Of a DNA stretch of 64,000 bases, positions 9,430-19,045 are shown in pieces; positions within the stretch are counted from its first letter, which is position 1; every line of letters begins with the position of its first letter. The position numbers and the translations under genes are program-made. The notes under the pieces are model-generated. The model was not told the DNA's origin, made no database searches, and was given only the letters and a program-made list of their open reading frames with translations. Origin of the DNA: Mariniphaga sp963747515 (GTDB lineage Bacteria > Bacteroidota > Bacteroidia > Bacteroidales > Prolixibacteraceae); contig CAVVFN010000009.1 of the NCBI GenBank assembly GCA_963747515.1, positions 265,488-329,487 of the forward strand, in the 5' to 3' direction.

Positions 9430-9918
9430 TTGGAGAAAGAATTTCTGCATATTATCAGGGAAAACCAGGGCATCATTCATAAAGTGTGTAAGATTTACTG
9501 CGACCTGGTAGAAGATCAAAACGATCTTTTTCAGGAAATAATTGCTCAGTTGTGGAAGTCTTACCCCTCTTTCAGGAACGAATCGAAAGTAACTACCTGG
9601 ATGTATCGGGTGGGACTTAATACGGCGATAACTTTTTTTAAAAAAAGTAAAAGAAGACCCGATCGGAATCAACTATCTTATAAAACTTATCAGTTTGCCG
9701 ATGATGGTTATGATATTGAAACTGAGGAACAGATAAAGATCCTTCAGCATGCTGTCGCTCAATTGACCGGGATTGAAAAATCGATCATCCTGTTATTTCT
9801 CGAAAATAAAAAGTATGAAGAAATTGCTGAAATAACCGGAATTACACAAAATTATGTAAGGGTGAAAATGAACAGGATTAAGAAAAAATTGAAGGTATTG
9901 ATGGAAAAGGAGGAATAG
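9430..9918 (+). CDS. ECF-type RNA polymerase sigma factor
   Basis: 162 residues. Sigma region 2 is visible in DLFQEIIAQLWKSYPSF and TTWMYRVGLNTAI (residues about 30-65). Region 4 follows in GIEKSIILLFLENKKYEEI and AEITGITQNYVRVKMNRIKKKL. The start is a TTG; no in-frame ATG occurs before residue 57, and relatives begin MEKEF, so TTG is accepted. The upstream 250 bases contain a small imperfect inverted repeat (GTGTAATG/CATTTACAC, about 9391-9414). The next gene, a membrane protein, starts 2 bases after the stop and is probably its partner or anti-sigma. Confidence 0.88.
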   Translation: MEKEFLHIIRENQGIIHKVCKIYCDLVEDQNDLFQEIIAQLWKSYPSFRNESKVTTWMYRVGLNTAITFFKKSKRRPDRNQLSYKTYQFADDGYDIETEEQIKILQHAVAQLTGIEKSIILLFLENKKYEEIAEITGITQNYVRVKMNRIKKKLKVLMEKEE

Positions 9919-9920
9919 AG

Positions 9921-10601
9921 ATGGAACTGAAAGATTTAAAAAAGACCTGGAACCGGTTTTCATCAGGAAAAGAGCTTGATGAGAATCAAATCAGGGAGAT
10001 GCTGAGGAGCAAATCCATGACTCTTATCGACCGTATAAACAGAAATATTCGAATTGGATTTGTTGTTCTTTTTGTTCTGATTGCCTTATTTGTGGTTGAC
10101 GATTTTATTTTTGCCCCCATACTTACAAACGGTTCAGAGCTTGATATTGTCATGCCTCAATGGCTGGTTTTTTTGAGTATTTTTAGTAATATGCTCATAA
10201 TTACGGCATTTGTTTATTTTGTGATTAAGTACTACCGGGTCCAAAAAATTTGCGATAATTTATGCAACCTGAGGGAAACGCTTATCCGTATAATTGAAAT
10301 TCTGCGTCTTTATCAGCGTTTGTTTTACCTGACCCTGTTTATTTTTGCAATTGCCATGGCCCTGCAATTTATATCGGGTGTCTGTTCCGGAGTGGTTTAC
10401 GATCTGGAAAATCAGGGGATTCCGGTTTCTGATGTATCTTTGAAACAATGGGCTTTGGTGACCGGTGTCGGCCTTCTCGTGCTGGTTTTCTCTGTTGGTG
10501 GAATCTATCTTCTGATGCGTTGGGGCTTTCGCAGGTTATATGGAAAGTACATCGACAAATTGAAACAAATGTTGAAGGAACTAAATGAATTAGCGGCTTA
10601 A
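9921..10601 (+). CDS. Membrane protein paired with the sigma factor
   Basis: 226 residues with about four membrane segments: FVVLFVLIALFVVDDFIF, WLVFLSIFSNMLIITAF, LFYLTLFIFAIAMALQF and ALVTGVGLLVLVFSVGGIY. The N-terminal cytoplasmic part MELKDLKKTWNRFSSGKEL is a hallmark of Bacteroidota proteins encoded directly after ECF sigma genes. It starts 2 bases after the sigma stop codon, so the two are co-translated. It is probably a regulator of the sigma factor; no zinc-binding anti-sigma motif was seen, so that role is inference. Confidence 0.7.
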   Translation: MELKDLKKTWNRFSSGKELDENQIREMLRSKSMTLIDRINRNIRIGFVVLFVLIALFVVDDFIFAPILTNGSELDIVMPQWLVFLSIFSNMLIITAFVYFVIKYYRVQKICDNLCNLRETLIRIIEILRLYQRLFYLTLFIFAIAMALQFISGVCSGVVYDLENQGIPVSDVSLKQWALVTGVGLLVLVFSVGGIYLLMRWGFRRLYGKYIDKLKQMLKELNELAA

Positions 10602-10643
10602 CGGAATATTATTCTGCAGTAATAAAAATTTAAAAAAGGAAAT

Positions 10644-12026
10644 ATGGCATTAATAAAATCCATTTCAGGAATACGGGGAACAATTGGTGGAAAACCGGGT
10701 GAAGGGTTAAGCCCTCTGGACGTAGTGAAATTTACAGCAGCATATGCTGCCTGGGCAAAAGAAAATGCTGCGGGTAAAAAATTAAAGATAGTGGTAGGCC
10801 GCGATGCACGCATTTCAGGTGAAATGGTGGGCTCTCTTGTGATTGCCACTCTGGTGGGAATGGGTTGTGATGTGGTAAATATCGGACTGGCAACCACTCC
10901 AACAACCGAAATTGCCGTAACAGGCGAACAGGCCGATGGAGGGATAATCTTAACCGCAAGTCATAACCCAAAACAATGGAATGCCTTGAAACTGCTTAAT
11001 TCCTCCGGAGAATTTTTAAATGCTGCTGAAGGTGAAAGAGTTCTTTTTCTGGCTGAAACAGAAGATTTTTTGTTTGCGGAAATCGATGAATTGGGGATAA
11101 TAACTGAAAAAAATTACGCTGATACTCATATTCAACAAATACTTGGACTTGATCTGGTCGATAAAAATGCTATAGAAGCTGCCGGTTTCTCTGTGGCTGT
11201 TGATGCGGTGAATTCTGTTGGAGGAATTGTAATGCCTGCTTTATTGAAAGCTTTGGGGGTGAAACATGTGATTGAAATTAATTGCGAGCCCACCGGATAT
11301 TTTGCACATACACCGGAACCCATACCGGAAAACCTGGTTGAAACTTCACAGATTGTCAGTCGCAGTAAGGTTAATTTGGGGTTTGTTGTAGATCCGGATG
11401 TTGATCGGCTGGTGGTAATCAATGAGGATGGAAGCATGTTTAATGAAGAATATACTTTGGTGGCTGTTTCGGATTATGTTCTTAAAAACACCCCGGGAAA
11501 CACTGTTTCCAATCTTTCATCCAGCCGGGCGCTGCGCGATGTTACCGAAAAGTATGGCATGAACTATTTTGCAAGTGCCGTTGGTGAAGTAAATGTGGTT
11601 GCCAAAATGAAGGAAACCGGAGCCGTTATTGGCGGCGAGGGGAATGGCGGTGTTATTTATCCGGCAAGTCACTATGGCCGCGATGCCCTCGCAGGAGCTG
11701 CCCTGTTTCTGAGTCACCTGGCTAAAAGTGGGTTGAAGTGTTCGGAACTCCGAAAATCTTATCCCGATTATTTCATTTCGAAAAATAAAATTGAACTCAC
11801 TCCTTCAATCGATGTGGATGCCTTACTGGAAAAGTTGAAAGAAAAATACGCAAACGAACAGATAACCGATATTGATGGCGTGAGAATCGATTTTCCGGAA
11901 TCGTGGGTGCATTTGCGTAAGTCAAATACTGAACCCATTATCCGTATATATGCCGAGGCCAGGTCTGAAGCATTGGCCTTTAAACTGGCACAGCAAATTA
12001 TAAGCGACATTAAAAATCTTTATTAA
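10644..12026 (+). CDS. glmM: Phosphoglucosamine mutase
   Basis: 460 residues. The four domains of alpha-D-phosphohexomutases are present: the phosphoserine loop TASHNPKQWNALK with Ser106, the magnesium loop VVDPDVDRLV, the sugar-binding loop GGEGNGG, and the phosphate-binding RKSNTEPIIRIY near the C-terminus. It would convert glucosamine-6-phosphate to glucosamine-1-phosphate for cell-wall precursors. Glucosamine rather than glucose or mannose is preferred because of the short, GlmM-like start. A clear AAAAAAGGAAAT ribosome site precedes the ATG. It follows the sigma pair by 42 bases and may be co-transcribed. Confidence 0.85.
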   Translation: MALIKSISGIRGTIGGKPGEGLSPLDVVKFTAAYAAWAKENAAGKKLKIVVGRDARISGEMVGSLVIATLVGMGCDVVNIGLATTPTTEIAVTGEQADGGIILTASHNPKQWNALKLLNSSGEFLNAAEGERVLFLAETEDFLFAEIDELGIITEKNYADTHIQQILGLDLVDKNAIEAAGFSVAVDAVNSVGGIVMPALLKALGVKHVIEINCEPTGYFAHTPEPIPENLVETSQIVSRSKVNLGFVVDPDVDRLVVINEDGSMFNEEYTLVAVSDYVLKNTPGNTVSNLSSSRALRDVTEKYGMNYFASAVGEVNVVAKMKETGAVIGGEGNGGVIYPASHYGRDALAGAALFLSHLAKSGLKCSELRKSYPDYFISKNKIELTPSIDVDALLEKLKEKYANEQITDIDGVRIDFPESWVHLRKSNTEPIIRIYAEARSEALAFKLAQQIISDIKNLY

Positions 12027-12149
12027 AATTCCAGTTTTAAACATTATCATCATTTTTTAAATACAATCTCCTCCTCAGAAAAAATATCACGGAAGCGGTT
12101 TACTTCGATATTTTTATAGACGGCTTTACAATATACCAACTATAGGGTA

Positions 12150-12245
12150 AATTCATTTTAAATTCAATGTAAACTCAATGTAAATTCGCATTTAATTGAA
12201 TTTACATTGAATTTATACTGAGTTTACATTGAGTTTATATAGAAT
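12150..12245. repeat. AT-rich short tandem units in both orientations (hairpin)
   Basis: Two copies of a 12-base unit like TTCAATGTAAAC on the left are followed by three or four copies of the inverted unit (GAATTTACATT, GAGTTTACATT) on the right, separated by about 8 bases. The arms 12159-12187 and about 12196-12240 can fold into a long imperfect stem. It lies in the 510-base gap between glmM and the broken aldo/keto reductase. The rest of that gap shows no gene. Confidence 0.6.
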
Positions 12246-12536
12246 TTGATCAGGAGTTGGTATCTGTTTTCTATGGTGAGAAGACTCAGAAGAGTTTAGC
12301 AGTCATGTAAGAAAGGAATCTCAAATACCCCTGGTGGAAATGACCGATAAATCGTCTGCACCTGAAAATTTTATGGATATGCTGCCCGTTCATCAGTAGA
12401 ATGATGAACTGCAGCTCACAGGAAATAATTCTTTGGATTTTTATTATTTTCTTGTTTAGCCATAACTTTATCCTGTCTGGCAATGCAAAGTGCCGGCAAT
12501 AGAATAAAGCAGATATTGAATAAAGAAATACGGAAA

Positions 12537-13362
12537 TCAGAAAGTGATGGTATTGGGATTTGGGCCAATCCGGCTGCCCTTATCGAGACGGTCAATTTTT
12601 TCCATATCTTCATTACTTAATTCAAAGTCAAAAATATCGGCATTTGATATTATCCGCTCAGTGAGTAACCGATTTAGGGATGGTTACCACTCCTTTTTGA
12701 ATATCCCAGCGAAGTACAATCTGCACGGGTGTTTTTCCATATTTTGCAGCCAGTGCCTGCAATACAGGGATATTTAATACCCGCCCCTTCATAATCGGGC
12801 TCCAGGCTTCCGGCTGGATGTTATTACTCTGGCAAAATTCCAGTAAGTCGGGTTGTATAAGTTCCGGATGAAATTCCACCTGGTTAACTGCCGGGATTAT
12901 TTTGCATTCAGGAAGAAATTCCCGGAGGTGGTGGATAAGGAAATTACTTACACCGATGGCTCTTATTTTTTTCTTCTCATACAATTCCTCCATGGCCTTC
13001 CATGTTTCAACCGAGCGTTTTCCTTTTGGCCAGTGAATCAGGTACAGGTCGAGGTAATCGGTCTGAAGTTTATTCAAGCTTTCTTCATAAGCCTGAAAGG
13101 TTGAATTATAACCCTGATCGCTGTTCCAGACCTTTGATGTAAGAAAAATTTCTTCGCGGGAAATGCCACTTTCGCGGATTGCCTTTCCAACACCTCTTTC
13201 ATTTTGGTAGGCTGCAGCTGTATCGATGCTGTGATACCCATGCTCAAGGGCCACCTTAACCGCAGTTTCTACTTCATTGCCCTCTTCGGCACGAAAAACT
13301 CCCAATCCAAACCAGGGCATTTTTACTCCGTTATTTAATGTTGTTGTTGATGAACTGTCCAT
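12537..13362 (-). pseudogene. Aldo/keto reductase with a frameshift near the C-terminus
   Basis: The frame from 13362 encodes 234 residues of an aldo/keto reductase: MPWFGLGVFRAEEG, HSIDTAAAYQNERGVGKA with the catalytic Asp and Tyr, LTSKVWN with the Lys, and LYLIHWPKGKRS with the His. It stops at 12658 just after VTIPKSVTH. Adding a one-base shift there, the other frame continues ERIISNADIF, LSNEDMEKIDRLDKG and SRIGPNPNTITF to a stop at 12537, exactly the normal C-terminus of the family. So a single extra base truncates the protein by about 45 residues. Either a true recent mutation or a base-call error. The intact enzyme would reduce aldehydes/ketones with NADPH. Confidence 0.85.
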
Positions 13363-13499
13363 TTTACTTTTTTTTGCAAATTTTGTAAAAATAATTTCTC
13401 AGTATAAAGTACTTTTCTAATCAGGTTGAGGTAAGGTGGTTCGGGATAAAAAAATTTTTGCCCACAGGAAAGAACAGGTAAAGGAATGCAAAAGGTTAA

Positions 13500-13612
13500 T
13501 ATCAAATTAACCGATAGCCGTTTAAAAGTGCTGTCTGAACAGCTTTTTCAACCTGCCCTCATTCCCTGAGTCTTAAAACTCCAATCCAGGCCAGGGTATT
13601 TATTTCCATTTT
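13500..13612 (-). pseudogene. Decayed N-terminal relic of a second aldo/keto reductase
   Basis: Translated on the minus strand, this stretch reads WIGVLRLRE, a stop, GQVEKAVQTALLNGYRLI, then stops. It lines up with GVFRAEEGNEVETAVKVALEHGYHSI of the gene just downstream at 12537-13362. Two or more stops are present and no continuation is found, so it is a relic. It probably reflects an old tandem duplication. The rest of the 403-base gap up to the aspartokinase shows no gene. Confidence 0.6.
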
Positions 13613-13765
13613 TCAGCTTTACTCCGGATGAGATATTTACCATTATAAGTAATATTGATTAATGATTTTTGTTAAGTTAAAACAAGTCATTTTAAAGAAT
13701 GTTTAGATTTTAAAGGTTGATCAATATTTACTTATTTTGCATTACGAAAAACATTAATAAAGTCG

Positions 13766-15016
13766 ATGAAAATATTCAAATTTGGCGGTGCTTCGGTTAA
13801 GAGTGCAGATGCTGTGCAAAACTTATCGGATATCTTAACCGGTTACGATGATAAACTGATTGTAGTTATTTCAGCAATGGGTAAAACAACCGATTTGCTG
13901 GAAACTCTTGCAAAAGCTTATTTTAATCAAAATGAGCAAAAATGGGACATTCTTGGACAATTTAAAAGTTTCCACGGGGAAATTTGCGATCAGCTTTTTG
14001 GTAACGGACAAACCCCTCAGACCATTTCTGCCTTTTATTTTGAATTGGAAAGCAAGTTAAGGAAAATACCTTCACTGGATTACGATTTTGAATACGACCA
14101 GATAGTTTCATTCGGGGAGCTGGTGTCGACCCGCATTGTGAGCGATTACCTGAATTTGACGGGTAAGCCAAACCTATGGGTAGATGTGAGAAATTGTATC
14201 CGAACCGATGATAATTACAGAGATGCTGCAATTGACTGGGATTTGACTGAAGAATTATCAGCAAAAACCTTCACATTTCAGAACAGCAACCTCTATATTA
14301 CACAGGGATTCATCGGCTCAACACCCGCCAGCCTCACCACAACTCTGGGGCGGGAAGGTTCAGATTTTACGGCAGCCATTTTAGGAAATGTGCTGAATGC
14401 CGAAAGTGTTTCATTCTGGAAAGATGTGCCAGGAGTACTTAGTGCTGACCCCAAAAAAATGGAAGGGGCATCAAAAATTGAGGCATTATCGTATCGTGAG
14501 GCTGTTGAAATGACGCATTCGGGAGCAAAAATAATTCATCCCAAAACCATGAAACCGCTTCACAATAAACAAATACCTTTATATGTAAAATCATTTCTGT
14601 CTCCCGACAATCCGGGAACAGTAATTCATGAAATCGATCATAAAATAGATCTTCCTCCCATTTTCATTATTCGTGAAAATCTCGTGCTGATTACCCTTTC
14701 ACCCAAAGATTTCTCATTCATCAGCATTGAAGATATCGAACGGGTGGTAAATTTTCTGATAGAAAACAAAGTAAAAGTGACCCTGATGCAACAGTCGGCT
14801 ATTGACCTGAACCTGGTGCTGGAGGCTGGAGAAGCCGATTGGGACTGGCTAATGGCGGAATTAAACCCATACTACAGCATACGTTACAATACCGGGCTGA
14901 CCCTCATTACCATCAGGCATTATACTGAAGAAACACTTGACTGGATGGTAAAAGAAAAGGATATTTACCTGGAGCAGCACAGCAGGCTCACAGCACGGAT
15001 GCTGGTGAAAGAATAA
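13766..15016 (+). CDS. Aspartate kinase
   Basis: 416 residues. KFGGASVKSADAV at the start is the ATP/aspartate loop, SFGELVSTRIVSDYL the substrate segment, GFIGSTPASLTTTLGREGSDFTAA the conserved nucleotide-binding turn, and EMTHSGAKIIHPKTM the ATP-binding helix. Two C-terminal ACT-like domains (from about 300) follow, as in monofunctional Bacteroidota aspartokinases. It phosphorylates aspartate, the first step to lysine, threonine and aspartate semialdehyde, the substrate of the DUF39 route at the window start. It stands alone between an aldo/keto relic and a convergent gene. Whether lysine or threonine inhibits it cannot be read. Confidence 0.9.
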   Translation: MKIFKFGGASVKSADAVQNLSDILTGYDDKLIVVISAMGKTTDLLETLAKAYFNQNEQKWDILGQFKSFHGEICDQLFGNGQTPQTISAFYFELESKLRKIPSLDYDFEYDQIVSFGELVSTRIVSDYLNLTGKPNLWVDVRNCIRTDDNYRDAAIDWDLTEELSAKTFTFQNSNLYITQGFIGSTPASLTTTLGREGSDFTAAILGNVLNAESVSFWKDVPGVLSADPKKMEGASKIEALSYREAVEMTHSGAKIIHPKTMKPLHNKQIPLYVKSFLSPDNPGTVIHEIDHKIDLPPIFIIRENLVLITLSPKDFSFISIEDIERVVNFLIENKVKVTLMQQSAIDLNLVLEAGEADWDWLMAELNPYYSIRYNTGLTLITIRHYTEETLDWMVKEKDIYLEQHSRLTARMLVKE

Positions 15017-15241
15017 TTATTCTGATGGAAGGATGCTTAACTTAATCCCAAATTCAAAGGGGTGGTGAAGGAAATTTCCAGTTTAGTCGCAGTACCTGAA
15101 AAGTTTGCCGATCAGATATTCAAATATTGTTATTAATGGTATTATTGCTTATGAATCTTATGCCGGCTTATTTGAAATTTTACCCGTTCAGGTTCCAAAT
15201 GTCTGCTGCTGTTGATATTATTGCATTCAGGCAACAGTCCG

Positions 15242-16354
15242 CTATTCTGAAAAATAATCGCGGTTAACTATTTCCTTCACATTTTCTACCTGCACATTAT
15301 CAACCGACATTTGCGTTGTCTCACTAACCTGCCTGCCTTTATTTCGATAGGTTTTATTCATTGTGAACAAATCAGGCTTCATTTTTGAGTAGGTAATGGT
15401 AAAGGTATAGTTTACATCTTCATAATAGTTGGTATTGTTGATGTTAACCGCAAGCGATTTGCCCTGGCGGTTTTGCATTTTCGATTTTCCCTTTGCCTCA
15501 ATTTGTTTAACAGAATAATCCTCCTGAAAAATGATTATCTCACCTTCGAAAGCAGTAGCATAAAAATCCTGAGAACCTGCAAAAGTGGGGTTTTCCTGCC
15601 GGAATGAGATTACCCATGCTGGTTTCCCTTCAATAACGGGTTCACCTGCAAGGGCCAATTCAAACTGATTGCTTAGGGCAGGGTTCAAAACAGATGTGGC
15701 ATTTCGTACCCAGTCGAGCCCAAGCAATTCATCGAAATGAAGGAATCCGGATGCAAAACTGTAATCGGGTTCATTTTTTTTCATGTTGTAGGTTCGCATT
15801 TTAAAAGCATCGGTTTTTGAAGGTGATCGATAACCCGTTTTATCGTAAATTAACACTTTTGCCTCTTCAATCACCTGCAGTGAATCATTAATGACTTTTT
15901 TCATTCTAAGGCTGCAGTCGAGATTAAAGGGGCCGCTCATAAAGTTGTAGGGGGTATTTTCAGATGCCATTCTGAGAATTCTTGCCAATACCAGTGAACG
16001 GCCTTCAATATCCACTTTTTCAATATCGTAGGTTTGAGGTTTAAGCTTTATAATATTAAATTCTTTTTTGAACAGGGAGGCTAACGGAAGCTTCATGCTT
16101 TGATAACCAACCGAGGAAAAGAAAATCTGCCGGGAAATCATTTCTTCCGGAATTTTAAGTTCGAAGTTTCCGTTTTCATCACTGGCAGTGCCATAAAAGG
16201 TATCTTCAATTCCCACGTTAGTATAGGCAAGTGGTTCGTTGGTTGATTCGTTTACCACCTTCCCTTTGATAGTCCTGGCAACGCGTGTTTCAGTTTGTGC
16301 AGCAGCTGAAAGCGTGAAAATAAAAGCCAGGAACATATAATAAAAGTTCTTCAT
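15242..16354 (-). CDS. CarboxypepD_reg-like exported protein
   Basis: 370 residues. A signal peptide MKNFYYMFLAFIFTLSAAAQ is clear. Residues about 28-110 are a carboxypeptidase D regulatory-like beta-sandwich (GKVVNESTNEPLAYTNVGI, GTASDENGNFELKIPE, SSVGYQSMKLPL), the domain common at the start of TonB-dependent receptors and secreted Bacteroidota proteins. The remainder, residues 120-370, is a beta-rich region resembling DUF5686-type or outer-membrane-associated proteins and is not assigned. Monocistronic, convergent with the aspartokinase. Function unknown; probably envelope. Confidence 0.7.
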   Translation of the reverse strand: MKNFYYMFLAFIFTLSAAAQTETRVARTIKGKVVNESTNEPLAYTNVGIEDTFYGTASDENGNFELKIPEEMISRQIFFSSVGYQSMKLPLASLFKKEFNIIKLKPQTYDIEKVDIEGRSLVLARILRMASENTPYNFMSGPFNLDCSLRMKKVINDSLQVIEEAKVLIYDKTGYRSPSKTDAFKMRTYNMKKNEPDYSFASGFLHFDELLGLDWVRNATSVLNPALSNQFELALAGEPVIEGKPAWVISFRQENPTFAGSQDFYATAFEGEIIIFQEDYSVKQIEAKGKSKMQNRQGKSLAVNINNTNYYEDVNYTFTITYSKMKPDLFTMNKTYRNKGRQVSETTQMSVDNVQVENVKEIVNRDYFSE

Positions 16355-16522
16355 TATTTGTTTCGTTTTTTTATTACAACCATTCCGGCAACAGGTTGTT
16401 TAACCAATAAGCATTATTATTCTGCTTCAGTAAATTTTAATAAAAGTAAACTTTTAATACAAATCACTGGAAATATAACGTTTTAATATTTGTTATATTT
16501 GCTAAAATCAAAAAGAAAAAAC

Positions 16523-17182
16523 ATGATTAACAAACTGTCTGTAATTTTCATAACAGTTTTTGCATTACTTTTTACATCGTGTGTATCGAAAAAGAAGTTT
16601 GTCGAAATGCAGAATGGCCGCTTACGGGCCGAGCAGCAGGTACGGGAGCTTACGCAGGAAAATAATGCCCGGGCCAAACGGATAAATGCAATGATTGCTG
16701 ATTTTGAAGCCATGAAGAACGAATTGCTGGGAAGCAATGCCGAGAAAGATGAATACATCGATAATTTGAATAAGAAAATAGCTGAGCTGAATGAACAGAT
16801 GAACAAACAAAAAGAATCGTTGCAGGCCAATACTTTTACTTATGGGTTTGAAAAGGAAAGGTTATCGGAGACCCTTCAGTCAAGGGATAATACCATTCGC
16901 AACCTGGAGTCAAAGGTGAAAGAGCTTGAGAAGGAAATTTCGCAGCAAAGCTCGGCAGTCAGTGAACGCAATGTACGCATAAGTGGACTGAATGACCGGA
17001 TAGAAGCTCTGGAAGCAGAAATTGCCAGGGGTGAAAAACAACGGGCAGAACTGCAGCAGCAAATTCTGAAGCTTAAGCAGGAGATTGATGCTCTGAATGA
17101 ACAGATAAAGACAAAGGACGAAACCATTACACGTCTTCAGAATAATGTTAACCTGCTGAAAAAGGAATTGGGAGGAAATTAA
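16523..17182 (+). CDS. Coiled-coil lipoprotein
   Basis: 219 residues from the ATG at 16523, chosen because it begins MINKLSVIFITVFALLFTSC, a lipoprotein signal with cysteine 20; the longer frame would place charged residues before it. After the cysteine nearly the whole protein is heptad-like coiled coil rich in Glu, Lys, Gln and Asn (about residues 30-215). A -7 box like TATATTTG lies at 16494-16501 but no good -33 element was seen. Probably a periplasmic or inner-face outer-membrane structural protein. The DUF1080 gene follows after 23 bases. Confidence 0.7.
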   Translation: MINKLSVIFITVFALLFTSCVSKKKFVEMQNGRLRAEQQVRELTQENNARAKRINAMIADFEAMKNELLGSNAEKDEYIDNLNKKIAELNEQMNKQKESLQANTFTYGFEKERLSETLQSRDNTIRNLESKVKELEKEISQQSSAVSERNVRISGLNDRIEALEAEIARGEKQRAELQQQILKLKQEIDALNEQIKTKDETITRLQNNVNLLKKELGGN

Positions 17183-17205
17183 TTTTTAAATCAATAATTC
17201 TGTAA

Positions 17206-17808
17206 ATGAAAAAAGTTATTTTTTTATTCGCACTGGCATTAATAAGCATGTCGGTGTTTGCCGGAGGTGCCAAATGGGAATCCTTGTTTAACGGTAAGAA
17301 TCTTAAGGGTTGGAATGTTCATGGCACTGAAAAATGGTATGTGGAAGATGGTCTGCTAATTTGTGAAAGCGGCCCGGATGAAGAGTATGGTTATTTGTCT
17401 ACTGAAAAGAATTACGACGATTTTGACCTGGAACTGGAGTTTTTACAGGAGGCAAATGGCAACAGCGGAGTTTTTTTTCGTTCTACATTTGACGGGACCA
17501 AGGTGAGCGGCTGGCAGGTGGAAGTGGCTCCGCCCAATCACGACACAGGTGGTGTTTATGAGTCGTATGGAAGGGGTTGGCTTGTACAAATTCCCGATGA
17601 GAAGGAAAATATTTTGAAAATGGGGGAATGGAACAAATTGAGAATTCGTGTAGTGGAGGGTCATGTTACAACCTGGTTAAATGGTCAGCAGATGGTTGAC
17701 TTCAATGATGAAAAAATTGCACAGGGAAAAGGAGCCATTGCCCTTCAGATTCATAGTGGAGGAGGTATAAAAGTGAAGTGGCGTAATCTGAAGGTGAAGG
17801 AGTTGTAA
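17206..17808 (+). CDS. DUF1080 (3-keto-disaccharide hydrolase-like) protein
   Basis: 200 residues. Signal peptide MKKVIFLFALALISMSVFA. The rest is a concanavalin-like DUF1080 domain: WESLFNGKNLKGWNVHG, LSTEKNYDDFDLELEF, NSGVFFRSTFDG, EWNKLRIRVVEGHVTTWLNG and a terminal IALQIHSGGGIKVKWRNLKV. Family members bind or hydrolyse (keto-)sugars in the periplasm. It is close behind the coiled-coil lipoprotein gene and may be co-transcribed. Activity not provable from sequence. Confidence 0.85.
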   Translation: MKKVIFLFALALISMSVFAGGAKWESLFNGKNLKGWNVHGTEKWYVEDGLLICESGPDEEYGYLSTEKNYDDFDLELEFLQEANGNSGVFFRSTFDGTKVSGWQVEVAPPNHDTGGVYESYGRGWLVQIPDEKENILKMGEWNKLRIRVVEGHVTTWLNGQQMVDFNDEKIAQGKGAIALQIHSGGGIKVKWRNLKVKEL

Positions 17809-17957
17809 AAAATTTCATTTGCCGGTTTGGGCAGGGATAGAATAGGCAGAGTTAAAGAATCCGGCTTTTATTGAATTTCCTGAAGTTGATTTGCAGCAAA
17901 ACTACGGATGGAATTCTCATAAGGCTGGAATCTTATTTACTTTTGTTATTATGCAGC

Positions 17958-18710
17958 TTAATTGTTGTTTTCTTTTTTATAAATTTCAAAATAATACCTG
18001 ACAGAAGCCCTGATTTCATAATCTGTTGAAGTGTATGGCAGTATGTTTTGTGCATTGAACCAAAGCATAAAGCTATCGGCAGCGGCTTCATTTAATCCGG
18101 TAAGTTTCATTACGGTTTCCTTATTGTAATTTCGTGAATGCATTTCCCAGTTTTGCTGGATAGCCATAGCTTCCCTTACATCGCGCTTTTCCTGCTCATG
18201 CCTGCTGAGGTAATACTGCCAATATGATATGGGATTAAAAAGTGCTGAAAGCAGAGGAGGCTTTTCGTTGAACGCATCTCCCCGCAGTTCAACCGGAATA
18301 TCTACGGGTTTTCCGGTACCAAGATCACCGGCTATATTTGGTTTTTCGCCTTTTACTTCCACTTCCCCGACAGCATAACTTACCGGATTCAGGGTAAAGG
18401 TAAGCAGTTCGTATCCCATATAATTATGAGGGATGTATATTACTTTCTTCTGATAACCCACCGAAGTAACAATAAGGCTGTCGATATTCAGGACATCGAG
18501 GGTAAAATAGCCATCGTTATTGGTGATGGTGCCGCTGCGGTTTCGGTTGTTGATGATGTTGGCATAAGGTAAGGCCGAACTGTCGCCGGCGCTAATCAGC
18601 CTTGCCTTTAACCTGACAAGGATGGGATCGACCAGCACAGGATTGGATTGTGCGTAGCTTTTAAAACCCGCATTCAAAATCAGCATACCTAATATAAAAA
18701 CGAATCTCAT
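17958..18710 (-). CDS. CarboxypepD_reg-like exported protein
   Basis: 250 residues from the ATG complementary to 18708-18710, chosen because MRFVFILGMLILNAGFKSYA is a signal peptide while the upstream extension is unlike one. Residues about 30-110 form a carboxypeptidase regulatory-like domain (ARLISAGDSSALPYANII, GTITNNDGYFTLDV, SVGYQKKVIYIP). The C-terminal 130 residues are charged and carry no recognised domain. Transcribed convergently with the DUF1080 gene. Function unknown. Confidence 0.65.
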   Translation of the reverse strand: MRFVFILGMLILNAGFKSYAQSNPVLVDPILVRLKARLISAGDSSALPYANIINNRNRSGTITNNDGYFTLDVLNIDSLIVTSVGYQKKVIYIPHNYMGYELLTFTLNPVSYAVGEVEVKGEKPNIAGDLGTGKPVDIPVELRGDAFNEKPPLLSALFNPISYWQYYLSRHEQEKRDVREAMAIQQNWEMHSRNYNKETVMKLTGLNEAAADSFMLWFNAQNILPYTSTDYEIRASVRYYFEIYKKENNN

Positions 18711-19045
18711 CTTTTGAATTTGAAGGTCAAAAATATGGAAAAGATTGCTTTTCACAGAGAAACATAATTCTTTAACGTGAAATTTAACAAGTTTTAAAAG
18801 ATTTTTACACAAGGATTTCCACATTTAACTGCAGGCATAAACCGGGATTTATTTTTTAAACATCTTTTGCCCGGGGAAACATCTTTTTCAAATGAATGCT
18901 GTTGCTGCTTCAGCAGGGGCCCATGGATTCGGCTGATGAAACAGGCTGATGTTCGGAAAAAGAAAACGTTTTGCTGAATGATTCTGCCTATCTGTAAAAT
19001 GTAGGATTAGATAAACAAATAGCTGTACCACCTTGTTTTGAGATA
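18711..19045. other. Divergent gap without a recognised gene
   Basis: 335 bases between the minus-strand exported protein and the plus-strand polyketide cluster. Promoters for both should lie here, but no clear TTTG/TANNTTTG pair was found. Nothing else is supported. Confidence 0.4.
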
